Assembly (NCBI GenBank): GCA_963169105.1
Contig: OY720641.1
Location: 74,661,496-74,725,495, forward strand
Source: Ceriagrion tenellum
Taxonomy: Eukaryota; Arthropoda; Insecta; Odonata; Coenagrionidae
DNA: 64,000 bases
Direction of reading: 5' to 3'
Under the pieces are notes generated by a model. It did not search any database. It was not told where the DNA came from and saw nothing but the letters and a program-made list of their open reading frames with translations. Positions 23,078-34,130 of the stretch are shown in pieces. Position numbers and translations under genes: made by a program. Position 1 is the first letter of the stretch; every line of letters begins with the position of its first letter.

Positions 23078-26000
23078 GTGAGTTTTGGGGCGCGCGCAGT
23101 GTGAGTCCGCGTGATGAGGGTACCTTTCAGCTGTCACCTTTTCCTCCTTTCCCCGTCCGCGCTCATTCTCATGCGTCATTCCCAGTCGACTCGTGGCACC
23201 CTTTCTCACTTGGCGCCATCCAATATTTTTAATCCAAACCCGGATTTCTCATGTGCTAAATTCAATGACCAAAACGGTGAAAATACCTGGCACACAATTG
23301 AGAAAACGCATTAAATTCCAGTGGTTTATTATTTCCATTCTCATTTCACTAATACCAATCTCTCTTTACAGCAGATGACAAAAACAAGGTTCCTCATGGC
23401 TTTAAATGCATAGTCCAAAATGGTGAAAACACCTCAAACACAATTTGAAAAAACATCGATTTTTTATTGCATTTTTCATTTCACGAATCTTTTTAACATT
23501 TATACGGAGGAAATGGTATGAGAAGCATTGGAAGAACAACATGTGGCAATCAAGGTAGGAGGGCAGCTTATGAAGTCGGCAAGGTTCGCGGATGATCAGG
23601 CACTGATAATTCAATCTTTGAAGAGATTACAAGCTTTAGCGGATGCTTAAGAATTCCAGTGCGGAAAATATACATTAATGATAAATCATAAGAAAACAAC
23701 GGTAATGAGGTTCTCAAGGACAAAAAAAGCGTGGCTGGAAATAAAAGTGGGAGGACACAGGTTAGAACAAGTAGAGCATTTAAATTACTTTAGTAGTACG
23801 CAGGAAGAAATTGGGCATAGAAGTAAAGAGGAGAATAGCGTCAGTCAAGGAGGCGTTTAGTAAAAGAAGGGAGCTGATGACGGGGACCTTGGGTAAGGAT
23901 GTGAAGAGGAGGCTGGTAAAGAGCTTGATATGGTGCGTAGCGTTGTATGGGGCAGTAATATGGACCCTCATAAAGGAGGAGGTGAATAGGCTGCAGGTGT
24001 TTGAGATGTGGGTGTGGGGAAGAATGGAGAAGGTACGGTGGACGGAAAGAAAGATAAACGAGGAAGTTCTAAGTATGGTGGGCGACGGAGTAAACTTCTG
24101 AATGAAACTTCCGGGATAGACAGGGTAGATAGCTAGAGGAAGTAATGAGGGATTCTGGGATACGCAAGACTGTGATTGAGTGAAGGATGTTGGGAAAGCG
24201 GGGAAGGGGAAGTAAAAGAATAGGTTTTATTATCGGAGTGAAGAAGGATAGATCATATGAAGAAACAAAAAAAGAAATTATAGAGATGATTAGGTCCTCA
24301 AAAGTGTAGAAAACCGGGATAATTTCCCCTAACTTTCAATAAAACCTACCATTTACCGGTAGAATACAATTTACAAATCACTAATTTCAATTTTTCTTTG
24401 CCACAGATGACAAGAAGCAGGTTTCCGTAAGAAAAAAGTGATAAGTTTTCTGTTTAAGAAAGTATAAGAAAGAGAAGAGAAGTAAAAGATAAAGAAAGAG
24501 AAGTTTCCTGATAAATTTATTGCTGCCACGGAAGCTTTATAATAATTCAACATCGGGATCATGGCACAGAACGTTTATCTATACCAATACTTGACGCATT
24601 TCCACGATAATTCCCACCGTTTTATCGTAATTGCAGGGCATGATCTTTTTTGTTTCCTTTATGGAAGACAATAAACTATATTGGTTGATCCCCATCGAAC
24701 AACATGCAACAGAGCAGTTATGGCGTGTGGTGATGTCTCAGGTCTTATTGATTGTGATGCTTTCTAAACAAATCTGTACACTTGTTGAAATCGAATATCT
24801 TTGCATACTGTCCACGGTTATCCATAATTGTCATGGAATCAAGGATAAAAACTGATGTAATGCATTCTGTTAAGGTATGTAGAATATATTCCATGAAAGT
24901 ATCCATCGACGGACCTGTAATTCCGTTAAAATGTAAACTATTTCTCAAAATACTATTTTTAACGAAAATCCTAAATTCACGAGATCTAAAAACCTCTTTC
25001 AAGAAACTCTGTTTATCATAAACAGTTCAGAAGTTCAAGACATAAGAGATCATTTAAAAGGAGTAGAGATTTAACTTTCTGAGAATACACACAAATTCTT
25101 TCATGATGTATATTCATTTTTCATAGCTTTGATAATCCGGATGAACTGGGCTCCAATCCCAGAAAACGCGAACGATATCTGTTAGATTCGTGTAATCAAT
25201 CCTTACAATGGCACAATAAAACTCAATATTTAAATTGGTATCCACAACTAATATTATTCTTACTTTTCTAGAGGTAAATGCGGAACTTTATACTTATTTC
25301 ATTGGATCTATAACGGTTTTTATACCTACATCTAGCTCAAAATATTGAGATGAAGGCTCTAATACACAAGCTATCATACAATAAACCTATTCATTTATTG
25401 CGAAATTAATCATATCCCATTAAATCGTATTCCGTGCCGGACATGCGTTATATACATATAATTGTGGGATTATTGTTTACAATATTGTCTGCTACCTCGA
25501 GGCGCCCTAGTATATTTTACGGTCTTGCCAAGACATTGATAATCATCTTCCGTCAAGTATCAAAGTTATTACGCACATTCAGTGGTTACTAGCAGTCATA
25601 TTACACGACTCCAACGTATACATCCATATTTATAGTGCATGACCGATGCTGCTTTCAGGTTACACTCCTATGCTCATTCATAAACTTGATTCAATCGAAA
25701 ATTGTACGGTTCTGTGCAAATATATCAGCCGGCTGAAGTTATCATTTCAAAATGGAGTACAAATATTGCCCAATGTGATGTAGAGAATAGTTTGCAACTT
25801 ATCGATGGATTTTTTTCTGATGGTCACTTGTCATTACGGAGCAAACTTTGTGGTATCATATGCAAAATTTAGTAACCATAACTGTTCATCAATTTTGGAT
25901 TAATCTCATGGCCAAGAACCAAATGAATTGCCTTTAAGTAAAAAGCATCATTCAAGAAAGCGAGCCGCGTGATGTCAAGTGATGTTTAATGTTTAAGCAA

Positions 26001-28026
26001 ATCCATTCGAATTTCAATTCAACATAAATTTAAAGTTAAAGGTTTGGGTATGAAAAATATATCCTTTTAAATGAATAATCCAACTTTTTTTCATATTTTC
26101 AGTTGCGAGTTAACTTCAAGTACATACTATTCAACACGTCCAATTGGCTGGCGTATGCCAACGGCTTTAGATCTGCATGGGATCTTCCAAAGAATGGATC
26201 GGTGGCGCTTCCATTCGCACGTTCCATCCAGAGAAGAGAAATTTATAGAGATATCGAGGAAATAATGGTTTAGTAAGTTTCAACAATTAGCCTCATGAAG
26301 AGCAATACACTGTTCTCTCTCTCTCCTATGGCACTACAGCCCCAGTTTGGGCCCTGGCCTCCTTCAACTTATGCCTCCATGCTTTTCTGTCAGTTGCCGC
26401 TCTCCTCCACAGTCATAGTCCTAGGAGATTCCGTGTGTCAGCCTGTACTTCATCTTCCCAGCGTTTACGTGGTCTTCCTACGGGTCTTTTGCCGTACATT
26501 CGGCTGTCTAACGTTCTCTTTGGTATCCTCCATTCTAGCCACATGCCCGGCCTACTGCAATCGCTGTAGTCGGATGTATTTTGACAGAGGGGGTTCTCTA
26601 AAAATACCATATAATTCATGTTTGAATCTGATTCTCCAGATATTGTTTTCCTGAATGGGTCCTAAAATTTTTCTAAGCACTCTCCTTTCAAATCTATCAA
26701 GTATGCTTTTCGTCTTCTCTGTCACACTCCATGCTTCACATCCATAAGTTGCAATGGGTCTTATAATTGACTTGTATATTTTTAGCTTGCTATTACGTTG
26801 GGCAGTTTTTGATCTAAGTACATGTGACATCGCAAAGTACCCTTTATTGGCTAGTGTCATTCTTCTCCGGACTTCTCCCTCTTCTGTGCCATCTGCATTT
26901 AATTCCACCCCTAAGTACATATATAAATCGGTCCACTGACTCAATGGGGTCACCAAGCATTATCTGTGAGCCCCTGTTCCCTCTTTTCTGTAGTAGAATT
27001 TTTGTTTTTGATGCATTTATCTCAAGGCCAATGCTAATGTAATAATACACTGTTGCAAGGCATAAACATGCATAAAAATAGCTGAAATTGTAAAATTTCA
27101 GACTTATCTGAACGCAAAATGGGTTTTGATAAAGATACAATCCGCCAACAACCCATGCGGTGACAATTGAATTTTCATTCCAGCCATGGTCTTGACGGAC
27201 GTGCATGTATCCTGCGAGGGCTCTGTGAAGCGGCAGATTCAATCGCTTCCGGGAGCGGAGTCGTGAGGAGATTGCTTCATCTGTTATTCACGTAAGATTT
27301 CTCCCCTTAAAACTTTCTAGGTTATCATTTATCACGGCCTTGTATATTAACAAAACCAAAAAATAAGCCAGAATGAAAAGGGGCGATAAAATGCCAACAT
27401 ACACTTATCTAAACATTCACAATCATTACAATTTCATTTCTACTTGAAAAGTTCTCATAGTGTATCCAAGAGTTACTAATATATTTTTTAAACCAAAATA
27501 AGGGCCACCACTGATTTTTATTACAAGATACGTTAGTTTTACAAAAAAGTTTTTCCTACCATCATATATGTGGAGAACAGTTTCATTTGAAGAATATAAC
27601 TACATACTTATATTTTTAATTAAAAACCCTCAAATGAGGACCATTAAATTTATGAGCTCTTACAACAATCAAGATTTAATATTGGTAACTTTCTTCCTAA
27701 TTGAGGTCTAGCAAAACGATGCCAATCGTTAAACATCAGATATTACTTTTATCTTGAAATGAGCATTCCATTCATGCCCTTTTTTAAATATAAATAACGG
27801 AAAAATTAAACTACAGGGACTTATCATTAATACTTACTTAATCTCTTCCGTGTATTGTAGAGTCCCTGAGGAAGAAGAGCATCACTTGGAAGAATACGAC
27901 CCAAAGTTGTCTGATTGGAAGAGAAAACGAAGAGGTGGTAGGGAAAGTGCAAGATCGACCGGTTGTGATTCTTTATTCTCATCCTGCCCATTTTCTTTAC
28001 TCGAAATGAAAACAGTTGGTGTTTGA
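22625..28026 (+). CDS. DM4/DM12 family gene 2, complete four-exon model
   Basis: The model joins 22625-23077, 26103-26272, 27184-27291 and 27861-28026, giving 298 residues. Order of parts: signal peptide (hydrophobic CCFSVTLFLRAILILLAS core, residues about 18-36), a long acidic/Gly-rich linker, a furin-type RPRR site, FPDGSKAS, the exon 2 block, the HGLDGRACILRGLCEAAD block, and the C-terminal CDSLFSSCPFSLLEM pattern. Splices fall in phases 0, 2 and 2 as in genes 1 and 3. The usual cysteine of the VxVCLT motif is missing: LRVNFKYI stands in its place, so one disulfide partner may be lost. The product should be secreted, and its function is unknown for the whole family. Introns 1 and 2 carry LINE fragments. 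Expression has not been shown, but no inactivating lesion is visible. Confidence 0.82.
23265..23485 (+). repeat. Weak tandem duplication in gene 2 intron 1
   Basis: Segments starting near 23267 and 23409 share CCAAAA(C/T)GGTGAAAA(T/C)ACCT and CACAATT(G/T)GA(G/A)AAAAC, with a period of about 142 bp. It is diverged and non-coding. Confidence 0.5.
23510..24300 (+). mobile_element. RTE-like LINE fragment in gene 2 intron 1
   Basis: The frame around 23550-23860 contains the polymerase catalytic motif FADD (23585-23596, in ARFADDQALII) and the LEQVEHLNYF stretch. After a frameshift near 23810 the homology continues in 23811-24101: EVKRRIASVKEAFSKRRELM, SLIWCVALYGAVIWT, FEMWVWGRMEKVRWTERK. It also has internal stops. 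It is in the same orientation as the host gene. A remnant of the same family's 3' part occurs at 44200-44325. Confidence 0.85.
24300..24372 (+). repeat. Dispersed repeat, copy 1
   Basis: It contains AGTGTAGAAAACCGGGA, then an AAACCTACC.. stretch ending TTACCGGTAGAA. The same order appears at 47260-47337. Confidence 0.5.
24373..26102 (+). other. Rest of gene 2 intron 1
   Basis: AT-rich intron with nothing recognisable. It ends at the acceptor CATATTTTCAG before exon 2. Confidence 0.5.
26103..26272 (+). CDS. Gene 2 exon 2
   Basis: 170 nt: phase 0 in, 56 codons, phase 2 out at TTTA|GTAAGT. The peptide starts LRVNFKYILFNTSNWLAYAN and ends REIYRDIEEIMV, with the two last bases (TA) completed by exon 3 to Tyr. 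The W..A..NGF..AWDLP layout matches the family's second block (gene 3: WYTFGMTAGMGFALP), and the closing RR-(E/D)-x-Y-x-x-(I/L)-E-E helix matches gene 3's RRELYNRLEEVLY. The apparent TAG in frame is avoided only by this donor. Confidence 0.85.
26318..27035 (-). mobile_element. LINE fragment antisense in gene 2 intron 2
   Basis: The minus strand encodes a post-polymerase LINE segment: YMYLGVELNADGTEEGEVRR, IYKSIIRPIATYGCEAWSVT, LDRFERRVLRKILGP and WRIRFKHELYGIF. After a frameshift it continues with AGMWLEWRIPKRTLDSRMYG and RPVGRPRKRWEDEVQAD. This type is common in insect genomes but I cannot fix its clade. It is damaged by at least one frameshift. Confidence 0.82.
27184..27291 (+). CDS. Gene 2 exon 3
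   Basis: 108 nt after TTTTCATTCCAG, ending AC|GTAAGA. Phase 2 on both sides, the same length and phases as gene 1 exon 3. It encodes HGLDGRACILRGLCEAADSI followed by ASGSGVVRRLLHLLF. Both cysteines of the DM4/DM12 core are kept. Confidence 0.92.
27861..28026 (+). CDS. Gene 2 terminal exon 4
   Basis: The acceptor TGTATTGTAG precedes one base that completes Thr, giving LHLLF-T-VPEEEE. The remaining 54 codons run through a KRKRRGGRESAR basic patch to CDSLFSSCPFSLLEM and TGA. The C-x6-C-x-F-S-L-L-E ending is the family's typical C terminus. Confidence 0.88.
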
Positions 28027-28101
28027 AGGACCTAATACTGCGTTTCAAATTCAAAATCAACAGAAAAGGGTCGGAAAAACTATGTTATGAGTGAAATGGT
28101 G

Positions 28102-28107
28102 AATAAA
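28102..28107 (+). terminator. Polyadenylation signal of gene 2
   Basis: AATAAA lies 76 nt after the gene 2 stop codon. Confidence 0.55.
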
Positions 28108-28318
28108 GCAACATGTCTATCATAGTGTTCTTAAAACGTGTTTTACTCTGCGTATCCTAAGTTATTTATGTATTCAACAGTACCTATAAAAATAATTTCG
28201 TCCATCATGGGTGCTAGTAACAACTATTGCACCCATCTATGTAGAATATCATGCGGCCAAAATACCGAGGGGCGTAATCGCAATGTTGAATATCTAAATT
28301 TAAAATATAGATAGTTTT

Positions 28319-28520
28319 CTTGGCCGTCTCTTCTTTTCGGCTCACTGTAAAACTTCTTTTACTCGCTCTGATTTCACATTAAATACCTCTTTATTCATTT
28401 GATTTTCAACATTCATTTGTCACACCACATTTTTCATCACCCGAGATATTACTAAATTGATTTCTCACTGTCAGGAAAGACAGATACACTTCATTTAAAA
28501 ATTTCTAATATGAAAACTTG
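28319..28520 (+). repeat. Direct repeat, copy 1 (~200 bp)
   Basis: It shares AAAACTTCTTTTACTCGCTC, ATTTGATTTTCAACATTC and AATTGATTTCTCACT with copy 2 at 29308-29510. It is non-coding, and the spacing is about 990 bp. Confidence 0.8.
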
Positions 28521-29307
28521 CGTATAAACGTGGCGATTCGTGAACTTTACACTTTCAGGTGTCACTTCGCGGAAGTATTTTATGTTTGTATCCATATTGA
28601 AAATAAGTATTGTACTCTTCCACAGTTATTTATTGTAATCGTAATTAGCTTAAAGATAGATGCATAGGAACAGATGGAAATTATCAAACAACAAGCAACC
28701 TTTGCAACGAGCTACTTTTTCCGCACCCCTCCTCACTACTTTCAGAAAAAATCTCTCACAAGCCCCAAATCTATGTTCTCCTGCCTTCTATCCCAAAAAT
28801 TAGTTAGTTTTTCAAGCCCCCCTTCTTGGCGTCAGGTTACTTTCATAATAATCGAAAAGTAAAAGATAAACAATTGTAACTGATGATGCAGCAAGCTGTG
28901 AACCGCGTCATTCGATTACAATAAATTACTGTTAAATAGTACAATACTTATTTTCAATGTGGATTCAAGTGGCGAATAGACGTGAAAAAAACTTCTCCTT
29001 TGTCTATGATTCAAACCAGGAGTCATGATCATTAGCATATATCAATCAAAATAATAGTCTGGGTGCTTAATCTCTTAACTTTATTCCTTCTTAACTTGCA
29101 GTGTCCTTTCTACAAGAACCTTCATCTTGACATACTAGTTATATAACTTGTTATATGCATTTCAATCCTGGTCTTTCTCAATATTTTCCCATTAACTTCC
29201 CCTTCAAGGAGTTTTCAAGAGTTAGTGATATCACAGTATGAGACCGATTGCTAAACTTTGTCTACTTTGCAGATTCTTCATAAAACTGTCAAATAGTAGT
29301 CTTACCA
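28521..29307. other. Spacer between direct-repeat copies
   Basis: AT-rich sequence with a short imperfect inverted pair around 28590-28620 and 28930-28965 (AAAATAAGTATTGTACT and its complement). Otherwise nothing is recognised. Confidence 0.4.
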
Positions 29308-29510
29308 GCCGTCTTTTCTTTTTGACTCTTAGTAAAACTTCTTTTACTCGCTCTGATTTCACCTCTAAATAAACATCTTTACTCATTTGATTTTCAACAT
29401 TCTTTTCTTACACCACACTTTCCATCCCCCGAGATATAGATAAATTGATTTCTCACTATCAAGAAAGACAGATGCACGTCATATAAAAATGTCTACTATG
29501 GAAACTTGAA
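29308..29510 (+). repeat. Direct repeat, copy 2 (~200 bp)
   Basis: Second copy of the 28319-28520 repeat, same orientation, about 85% identical by eye. Confidence 0.8.
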
Positions 29511-30485
29511 TATAAATAAAATTATAAGATTATCAAAATAGTAACATGAACGATTCATTACTTTGAATAAATTAGAATGGAATTAAATTAGCGGTTTAAA
29601 ATTTAAATTGGGGTCCATTTTGCAGACAAAATCAATATGATTGAGTCGTGACTTCACAAGGTTAGGAAAAAGTGTATTATTTAATTTAGGGTAGCTACTT
29701 GTAGGATATTACCTGTGGTGTCAGTAAGCTAATATAGAAGGCCTACTCATCAGAGGACAAACTAAATATTTTTGTATATTGCTGTTACTGCCAATGACAG
29801 ACCATAATCGTAACTAAGAATTAACTGAGTATGGATTCTTGCATATGGCCTACCAGATATCCTCAAGTATTACCTATTGTTGCTCCTCCGTCTACCGCTC
29901 TTCGATTTCAATTCTAATTAAAAGTTATCCCTCGGATGTAACTTGAGTCACTAATAAACGGTTTATCAGTCAACATTCAGGCACGCCAGAATTTGTAACA
30001 GTTTTCAGGCTCTCAAAAAAGGATAATATCTGTCCTCTATGGGCTGCGCTAATGCCTGTAGCCTCGCCAATCCATTTCCAAATATCTCATCTATACACTT
30101 AAGCCTGTGACTAACAAGAGTGCAAAATAACTAACTAGGAAACTTTCCAGAATGCATTCTTTGCCATTCCGGGCCTCTGTGGTTGGCACATTGCAAGAGA
30201 AGGAGAAATTCATTCGAGGCTCTCCGTAGCGAGTGCTACTGAGAAAAACTAGCACTTAGTAGTCGCTGGATGCATAGGCGTTACACGAAGTTCGCATTCA
30301 GTGAAATACCAAGTTGGCCTTGCCAACCGGTTGGCCCGACTTTTGAAAGCGATGGTACATGTAATAGTCAATTTTCCTTTCTTGAGAGGCAAAGTAAGCA
30401 CATTTTAAAGGAATGAAACCATTACAATGATAACACGCAACTTCACTCAGAACGCAATGAACACTCAGAGTATTTACCTTAAGGT
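29511..30485. other. Spacer with no recognised gene
   Basis: AT-rich. No motif is supported on either strand. Confidence 0.4.
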
Positions 30486-30552
30486 GATGTTGAACGTCGA
30501 AACCCGAGTCGTTCCAAATAAAGATATGTGGAATCACAAAGTAACGTGTTAT
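30486..30552 (+). repeat. Penelope-like 3'-end module (tentative)
   Basis: It reads GATGTTGAACGTCGAAACCC, then GAGTCGTTCCAAATAAAGAT and ATGTGGAATCACAAAG. The tail matches the one at 1067-1100, and the order GTCGAAAC - GTCGT - AATAAA - GTGGAA matches the arm of the 18.7 kb palindrome. It directly abuts the 3' tail of a LINE on the other strand. Confidence 0.4.
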
Positions 30553-30562
30553 CATTATAACA

Positions 30563-31490
30563 TACATACATACCAATCACACCGATCCCTTCCGGGGTTA
30601 TCAAAGTCACAAAGTTTCACTCATAAATACGTATTTGTACACCTAACTCTGCTTCAATAATTTCCTCCATACTGACCTGTCCTTGCAAATCTCTCTTGTC
30701 TCATTAACCCCCATAAACTGACTCATACACGCCCTCCTGTTTTTACGGCTGCTAATATTCCTCCTCCTAAAAATTTCCTCAACCACATTCAACCACAACT
30801 TTCTCGGCCTACCTCTCCCTCTCGCACCAGTCATTTCACTCTTATGTATCTGCTTCATTATTCGACTCTCATCCATTCTCTGAACATGGCCAAACCAACG
30901 ACGTACACTCCTTTCATATATGTTCATTACTGGAGCATCTAACCCACATTCATTTATTACCCACTCATTCCTGATCCTATCCACCCTACTTTTACCGCAA
31001 ACACTCCTCAGATAACTCATACCCATGGCGTTTAGTCTACTATTATGTCTATCCTGACATACCCATGTTTCACTTCCATACAATAAAGTGGGGAGAAGTA
31101 TACTTTTGTATACGGAGATTTTTGCTTCCCAAGAAAGGCACTCATTCTTTGATATGCTCCACATGCTACCTACCACTTTCCTTCCAGCATTCGCACGTCT
31201 CTTTATCTCCTCATCTATCCGTCCGTCTTTCGTAAAACCTTATCTAAGTACACAAAATCGTCCAGTTGTTCAATTACTTCACCATTCGCCCTCATCACAC
31301 AGTTATTAACCCCATTCTCCTTATAAAAAAATACTACTTTAGCCTTTCACACATATACCCTCAATTCCATTCTCTCTGTTGATTCACAAAACTTATTTAG
31401 GAGATTTTGTAATCCCTGTTTGCTCTATGAGATCAAAACAGTATCATCCGCATAGAGTAGAACTTGCATGTTTGCATTTCGAATCATTAT
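30563..31490 (-). mobile_element. LINE family S, catalytic YADD and C-terminal region
   Basis: Minus strand. The YADD catalytic motif is at 31443-31454, followed by LNKFCESTERMELRV and VDDFVYLDKV-like stretches with indels. An intact 177-codon frame (30643-31176) then reads GSMWSISKNECLSWEAKISV, LPTLLYGSETWV, YLRSVCGKSRVDRIRNEW, RWFGHVQRMDESR and RGRGRPRKLW. The 3' end has CCCCGGAAGGGAT and a (GTAT)n tail on the coding strand. A second copy of the same family lies at 62195-63172. Confidence 0.88.
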
Positions 31491-32208
31491 AATGTTAGCA
31501 AATTCCACAAAGTTACGCCTTTAACTACCACAGAATGAAGCCATTTTTGGAATACGACGTTCACACCTGCTGTCATCAAAACGTCATCATTAGGATCACT
31601 GAGCGATCGTTATCCTTGCAGATAATGTAAAATCGTAAGTTTTAAACCGAGGGTCTCCTCTCCGAAACATGAAGAAAAGAACTTCCCGTTTTGTCAGCGG
31701 CGAAATCAGCCTCGTGCCTCTTGAGGAAACCGCTGGGAGAGGCGGTCGGATGGCATAGACGGGGTGGAGCCGAGGTTGGGTCGGCCGAAGCACGAATGCG
31801 AACGAAAGTGACCTGGATGCATGGGAGCGAGTGGGTTTGAACCTAAACCCAGCGCTAATTAGCGAGTAGTGGAGCTTGTGCTGCCTTTTGGCAACCAACG
31901 CGGCTTGCTCCAAATGCTGAGCCGCGACCGCTCTGCTAATTGCCGGAGACTCTGGGTGGGGGGCAAGGGAGGGGGGTGGGCTGAGACAAGAGTGTTGCGG
32001 GCGGTGATGCGGGGGTTGGAAGGCGACAAGGGCGGTTTGGAGGGGACGGGTGCAGAGAGGGAGTACGGGCGTGGGGAGAGTTCGGATTGAGTTTCTGCGA
32101 AGTTGATGGAGAGGGAGAAGGCGTGGGAGACATGCTGGGCTAAATGAGGGAAAGCTTTTCGCAGTGTGGACACAATCTTTAATGCCACGTTCTGGAAAAA
32201 TTATTTCT
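31491..32208. other. GC-rich island with no recognised gene
   Basis: Bases about 31680-32130 are GC-rich with open frames on both strands. One minus frame is Pro/Ser-rich and a plus frame is Gly/Arg-rich, which is what composition alone gives. No domain or convincing splice pair is visible. Confidence 0.4.
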
Positions 32209-32689
32209 TTAACACTAAAAGTACCGGAGGGGTCTGTTTGACCCCTTCAATCCTCACTATCTATTACTTGAATGAATCACCCCTGATCTTGCATTAAACT
32301 TGACTTTATTCGATTTAGCATGAGAATATAATGTTGAAATTATACCCTCATATCAGAAATACTTTTAAATATATGTTTCCTTCTACCTACTTCTACTAAT
32401 TTATACTTCTCCTTATTGCCCTACTAGCCACAACACGGGTGTTTGTCAGGGGTTGACTTACCACCAAAATGAACTACAGTGAAAAAAATTACTTTCACCA
32501 ACATACACCACATAGTAGGCATGACAAAAAGGCTGCAGAAACCACAAAATTAATTTATAATGCAACTACGTAAACTTGACATAAGATTCATGCAGGGAAC
32601 ATGCAAAAAATGGTGTTAGCACTACTCGGCTGATTTATGAACATGCAGTAGTGGGCATACGAATTAATCAGCTACACTACCTGTCAACT

Positions 32690-33135
32690 AATCTACTTTT
32701 AAGTCTCAACGCTATAGTCTCTTATCAATCGCGGGAAAAGATATATTTTAAAACTATATGTTCTACAATCTATTTCCCTTATTATATTCTTATAATCTGA
32801 TCTACCGTGGTATGTTGGACTTCGTAAGATACTGAAAACTTCTTCTGAAAATAAATTAGTGTTGAATTTACTTAAAAGATTCAGGCTAATTTTCAATCCG
32901 ATAGCGATTCCCATCCTAGTTTTTGCAATAGGGAAGTTACACTAATGAGACTATCACAACGGCTTTTCACGTATCTTGCTGATCTTCTCTGCACGAGTGC
33001 AAACTTAGTTTTTAAGCCTACAATATGTGGATCCCAAATACTGGCAGCGTATTCTCGGTGGGGTCTAACAAGGGAGAAGTATCTGATTTCTCTAACTTCA
33101 TCGTCGCACTTTCCAAGTACTCTTTTAACAAATCC
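32690..33135 (-). mobile_element. LINE fragment inside the piggyBac-like element
   Basis: Minus-strand coding for MGFVKRVLGKCDDEVREIRY, a FSLVRPHREYAASIWDP stretch, VQRRSARYVK, SVTSLLQKLGWESLSD and, after a frame change, the EIDCRTYSFKIYLFPRLIRD end. It belongs to the same LINE group as 14485-15354. It lacks the 3' UTR and terminal hairpin. Confidence 0.85.
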
Positions 33136-33158
33136 CAATTAATGATTATCCTGACCTA

Positions 33159-33543
33159 TTAGTACCAGAGGGGTCATTTTACCCTAGGGTCTCTTCCCCT
33201 GTTTTGTTGGATTTTTTTAATTCCAGAATGGAGTGTTGTTGCCTTTCATTGGTATATTTTTACCGTGGATAATAGTCTATGAATACTCAAAATAAAAATT
33301 AAGAAGCAAAGCACGTATACTTAGAAGTCCCGGATCCAAGTTCTCATGCGGAGCCACATCCTAAAAGTTGAAATGGCAAATTTTATAATGTTGGTAATAG
33401 TGTAGGTATTTTTAAAATGACGTGCAATAAAAAAATAAAACTATATTTTCCAAATGATTTGCATGTTAATTCTATTAAAATGTCAATTTATCTTTGAAAC
33501 CAAATTATTACTAAGGGGTCAAATTAACCTCTGTTGGTACTAA
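33159..33543. mobile_element. Nested small inverted-repeat element
   Basis: The left end TTAGTACCAGAGGGGTCA and the right end (complement) TTAGTACCAACAGAGGTTAA are imperfect inverted repeats with the same GGTAC/GGGGTC theme as the enclosing element. This suggests a related, shorter derivative. Confidence 0.5.
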
Positions 33544-33756
33544 TTGGTATGCTGCAAAGACCGGTACTACTAGGTGTTAAAGTGTTGATGGGGGACTAAA
33601 CGGTTATATTAAGGCTTGGATACAATGAGATTTAAGTTGAAGACGTAATTTCCATGAGAACGCGAGGCTAGAACTATTTCTCAATTCCATGGGATAATGC
33701 AGAAGAGGCTGCGACTAGGTTGAATATTATCACCCATGTTAACTACTCTCATCTAC

Positions 33757-34130
33757 GAAATATGGTCCAAGCCACCACCAGAGTGTGTGGCACGGGGTGA
33801 TTCCATACCAGGCATGAAGCCCTAATCCCAGCTGAAATCATAACCACGCACGTTCCTCCGGAATGCCAGGTGCAGGCCAAAAGCAGTCAATATAACAGTG
33901 TGCCGTCAGACCAGAAACTAGGAGAGTGCTACGTGACGAACGTGCTACCATGCAGTACACTACTTAAGATATGACAACTGGTTATAAATACTGTGACAGA
34001 TTGGAAAAATGACATTTAAATCTATCGGTTCTGAAGTCTATTTATTTTTTCTTATGCCTGTGATTGTTTCTACAATAATAGTTTGGCTCTAGCAAAATAT
34101 GTTGAACGTCCAGCAAAAAAATTTCTACAT
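33757..34130 (-). mobile_element. LINE family D, 3' terminal fragment
   Basis: Minus strand: an eroded stretch resembling the C-terminal RT end (complement of AAATGACATTTAAATCTATC, as in other copies), then a 3' UTR with GTTCCTCCGGAATGCCAGGT on the plus strand, shared with 56160-56405. The terminal hairpin region is at 33768-33800, but the distal (ATCTAC)n tail is reduced to TCTACG. Confidence 0.75.

Larger units (their letters stand above)
32209..33580. mobile_element. Non-autonomous piggyBac-like element with nested insertions
   Basis: TTAA is found at both ends (32209-32212 and 33577-33580). Termini are TTAACACTAAAAGTACCGG on the left and, read inward on the other strand, TTAACACCTAGTAGTACCGG on the right. 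A subterminal GGGGTCTGTTTGACCCC palindrome follows the left end. TTAA target sites are diagnostic of the piggyBac superfamily. No transposase is present. A LINE fragment (32690-33135) and a smaller inverted-repeat element (33159-33543) sit inside. Confidence 0.75.

Noticed and set aside
26268..26275. In-frame TAG at the end of gene 2 exon 2 as a premature stop
   Set aside because: A strong donor (TTTA|GTAAGT) splits that codon. With exon 3 the codon becomes TAC, and phases match the other genes.
31859..32188. Plus and minus frames of 73-109 codons
   Set aside because: Mirror frames in GC-rich sequence without domain or splice support.
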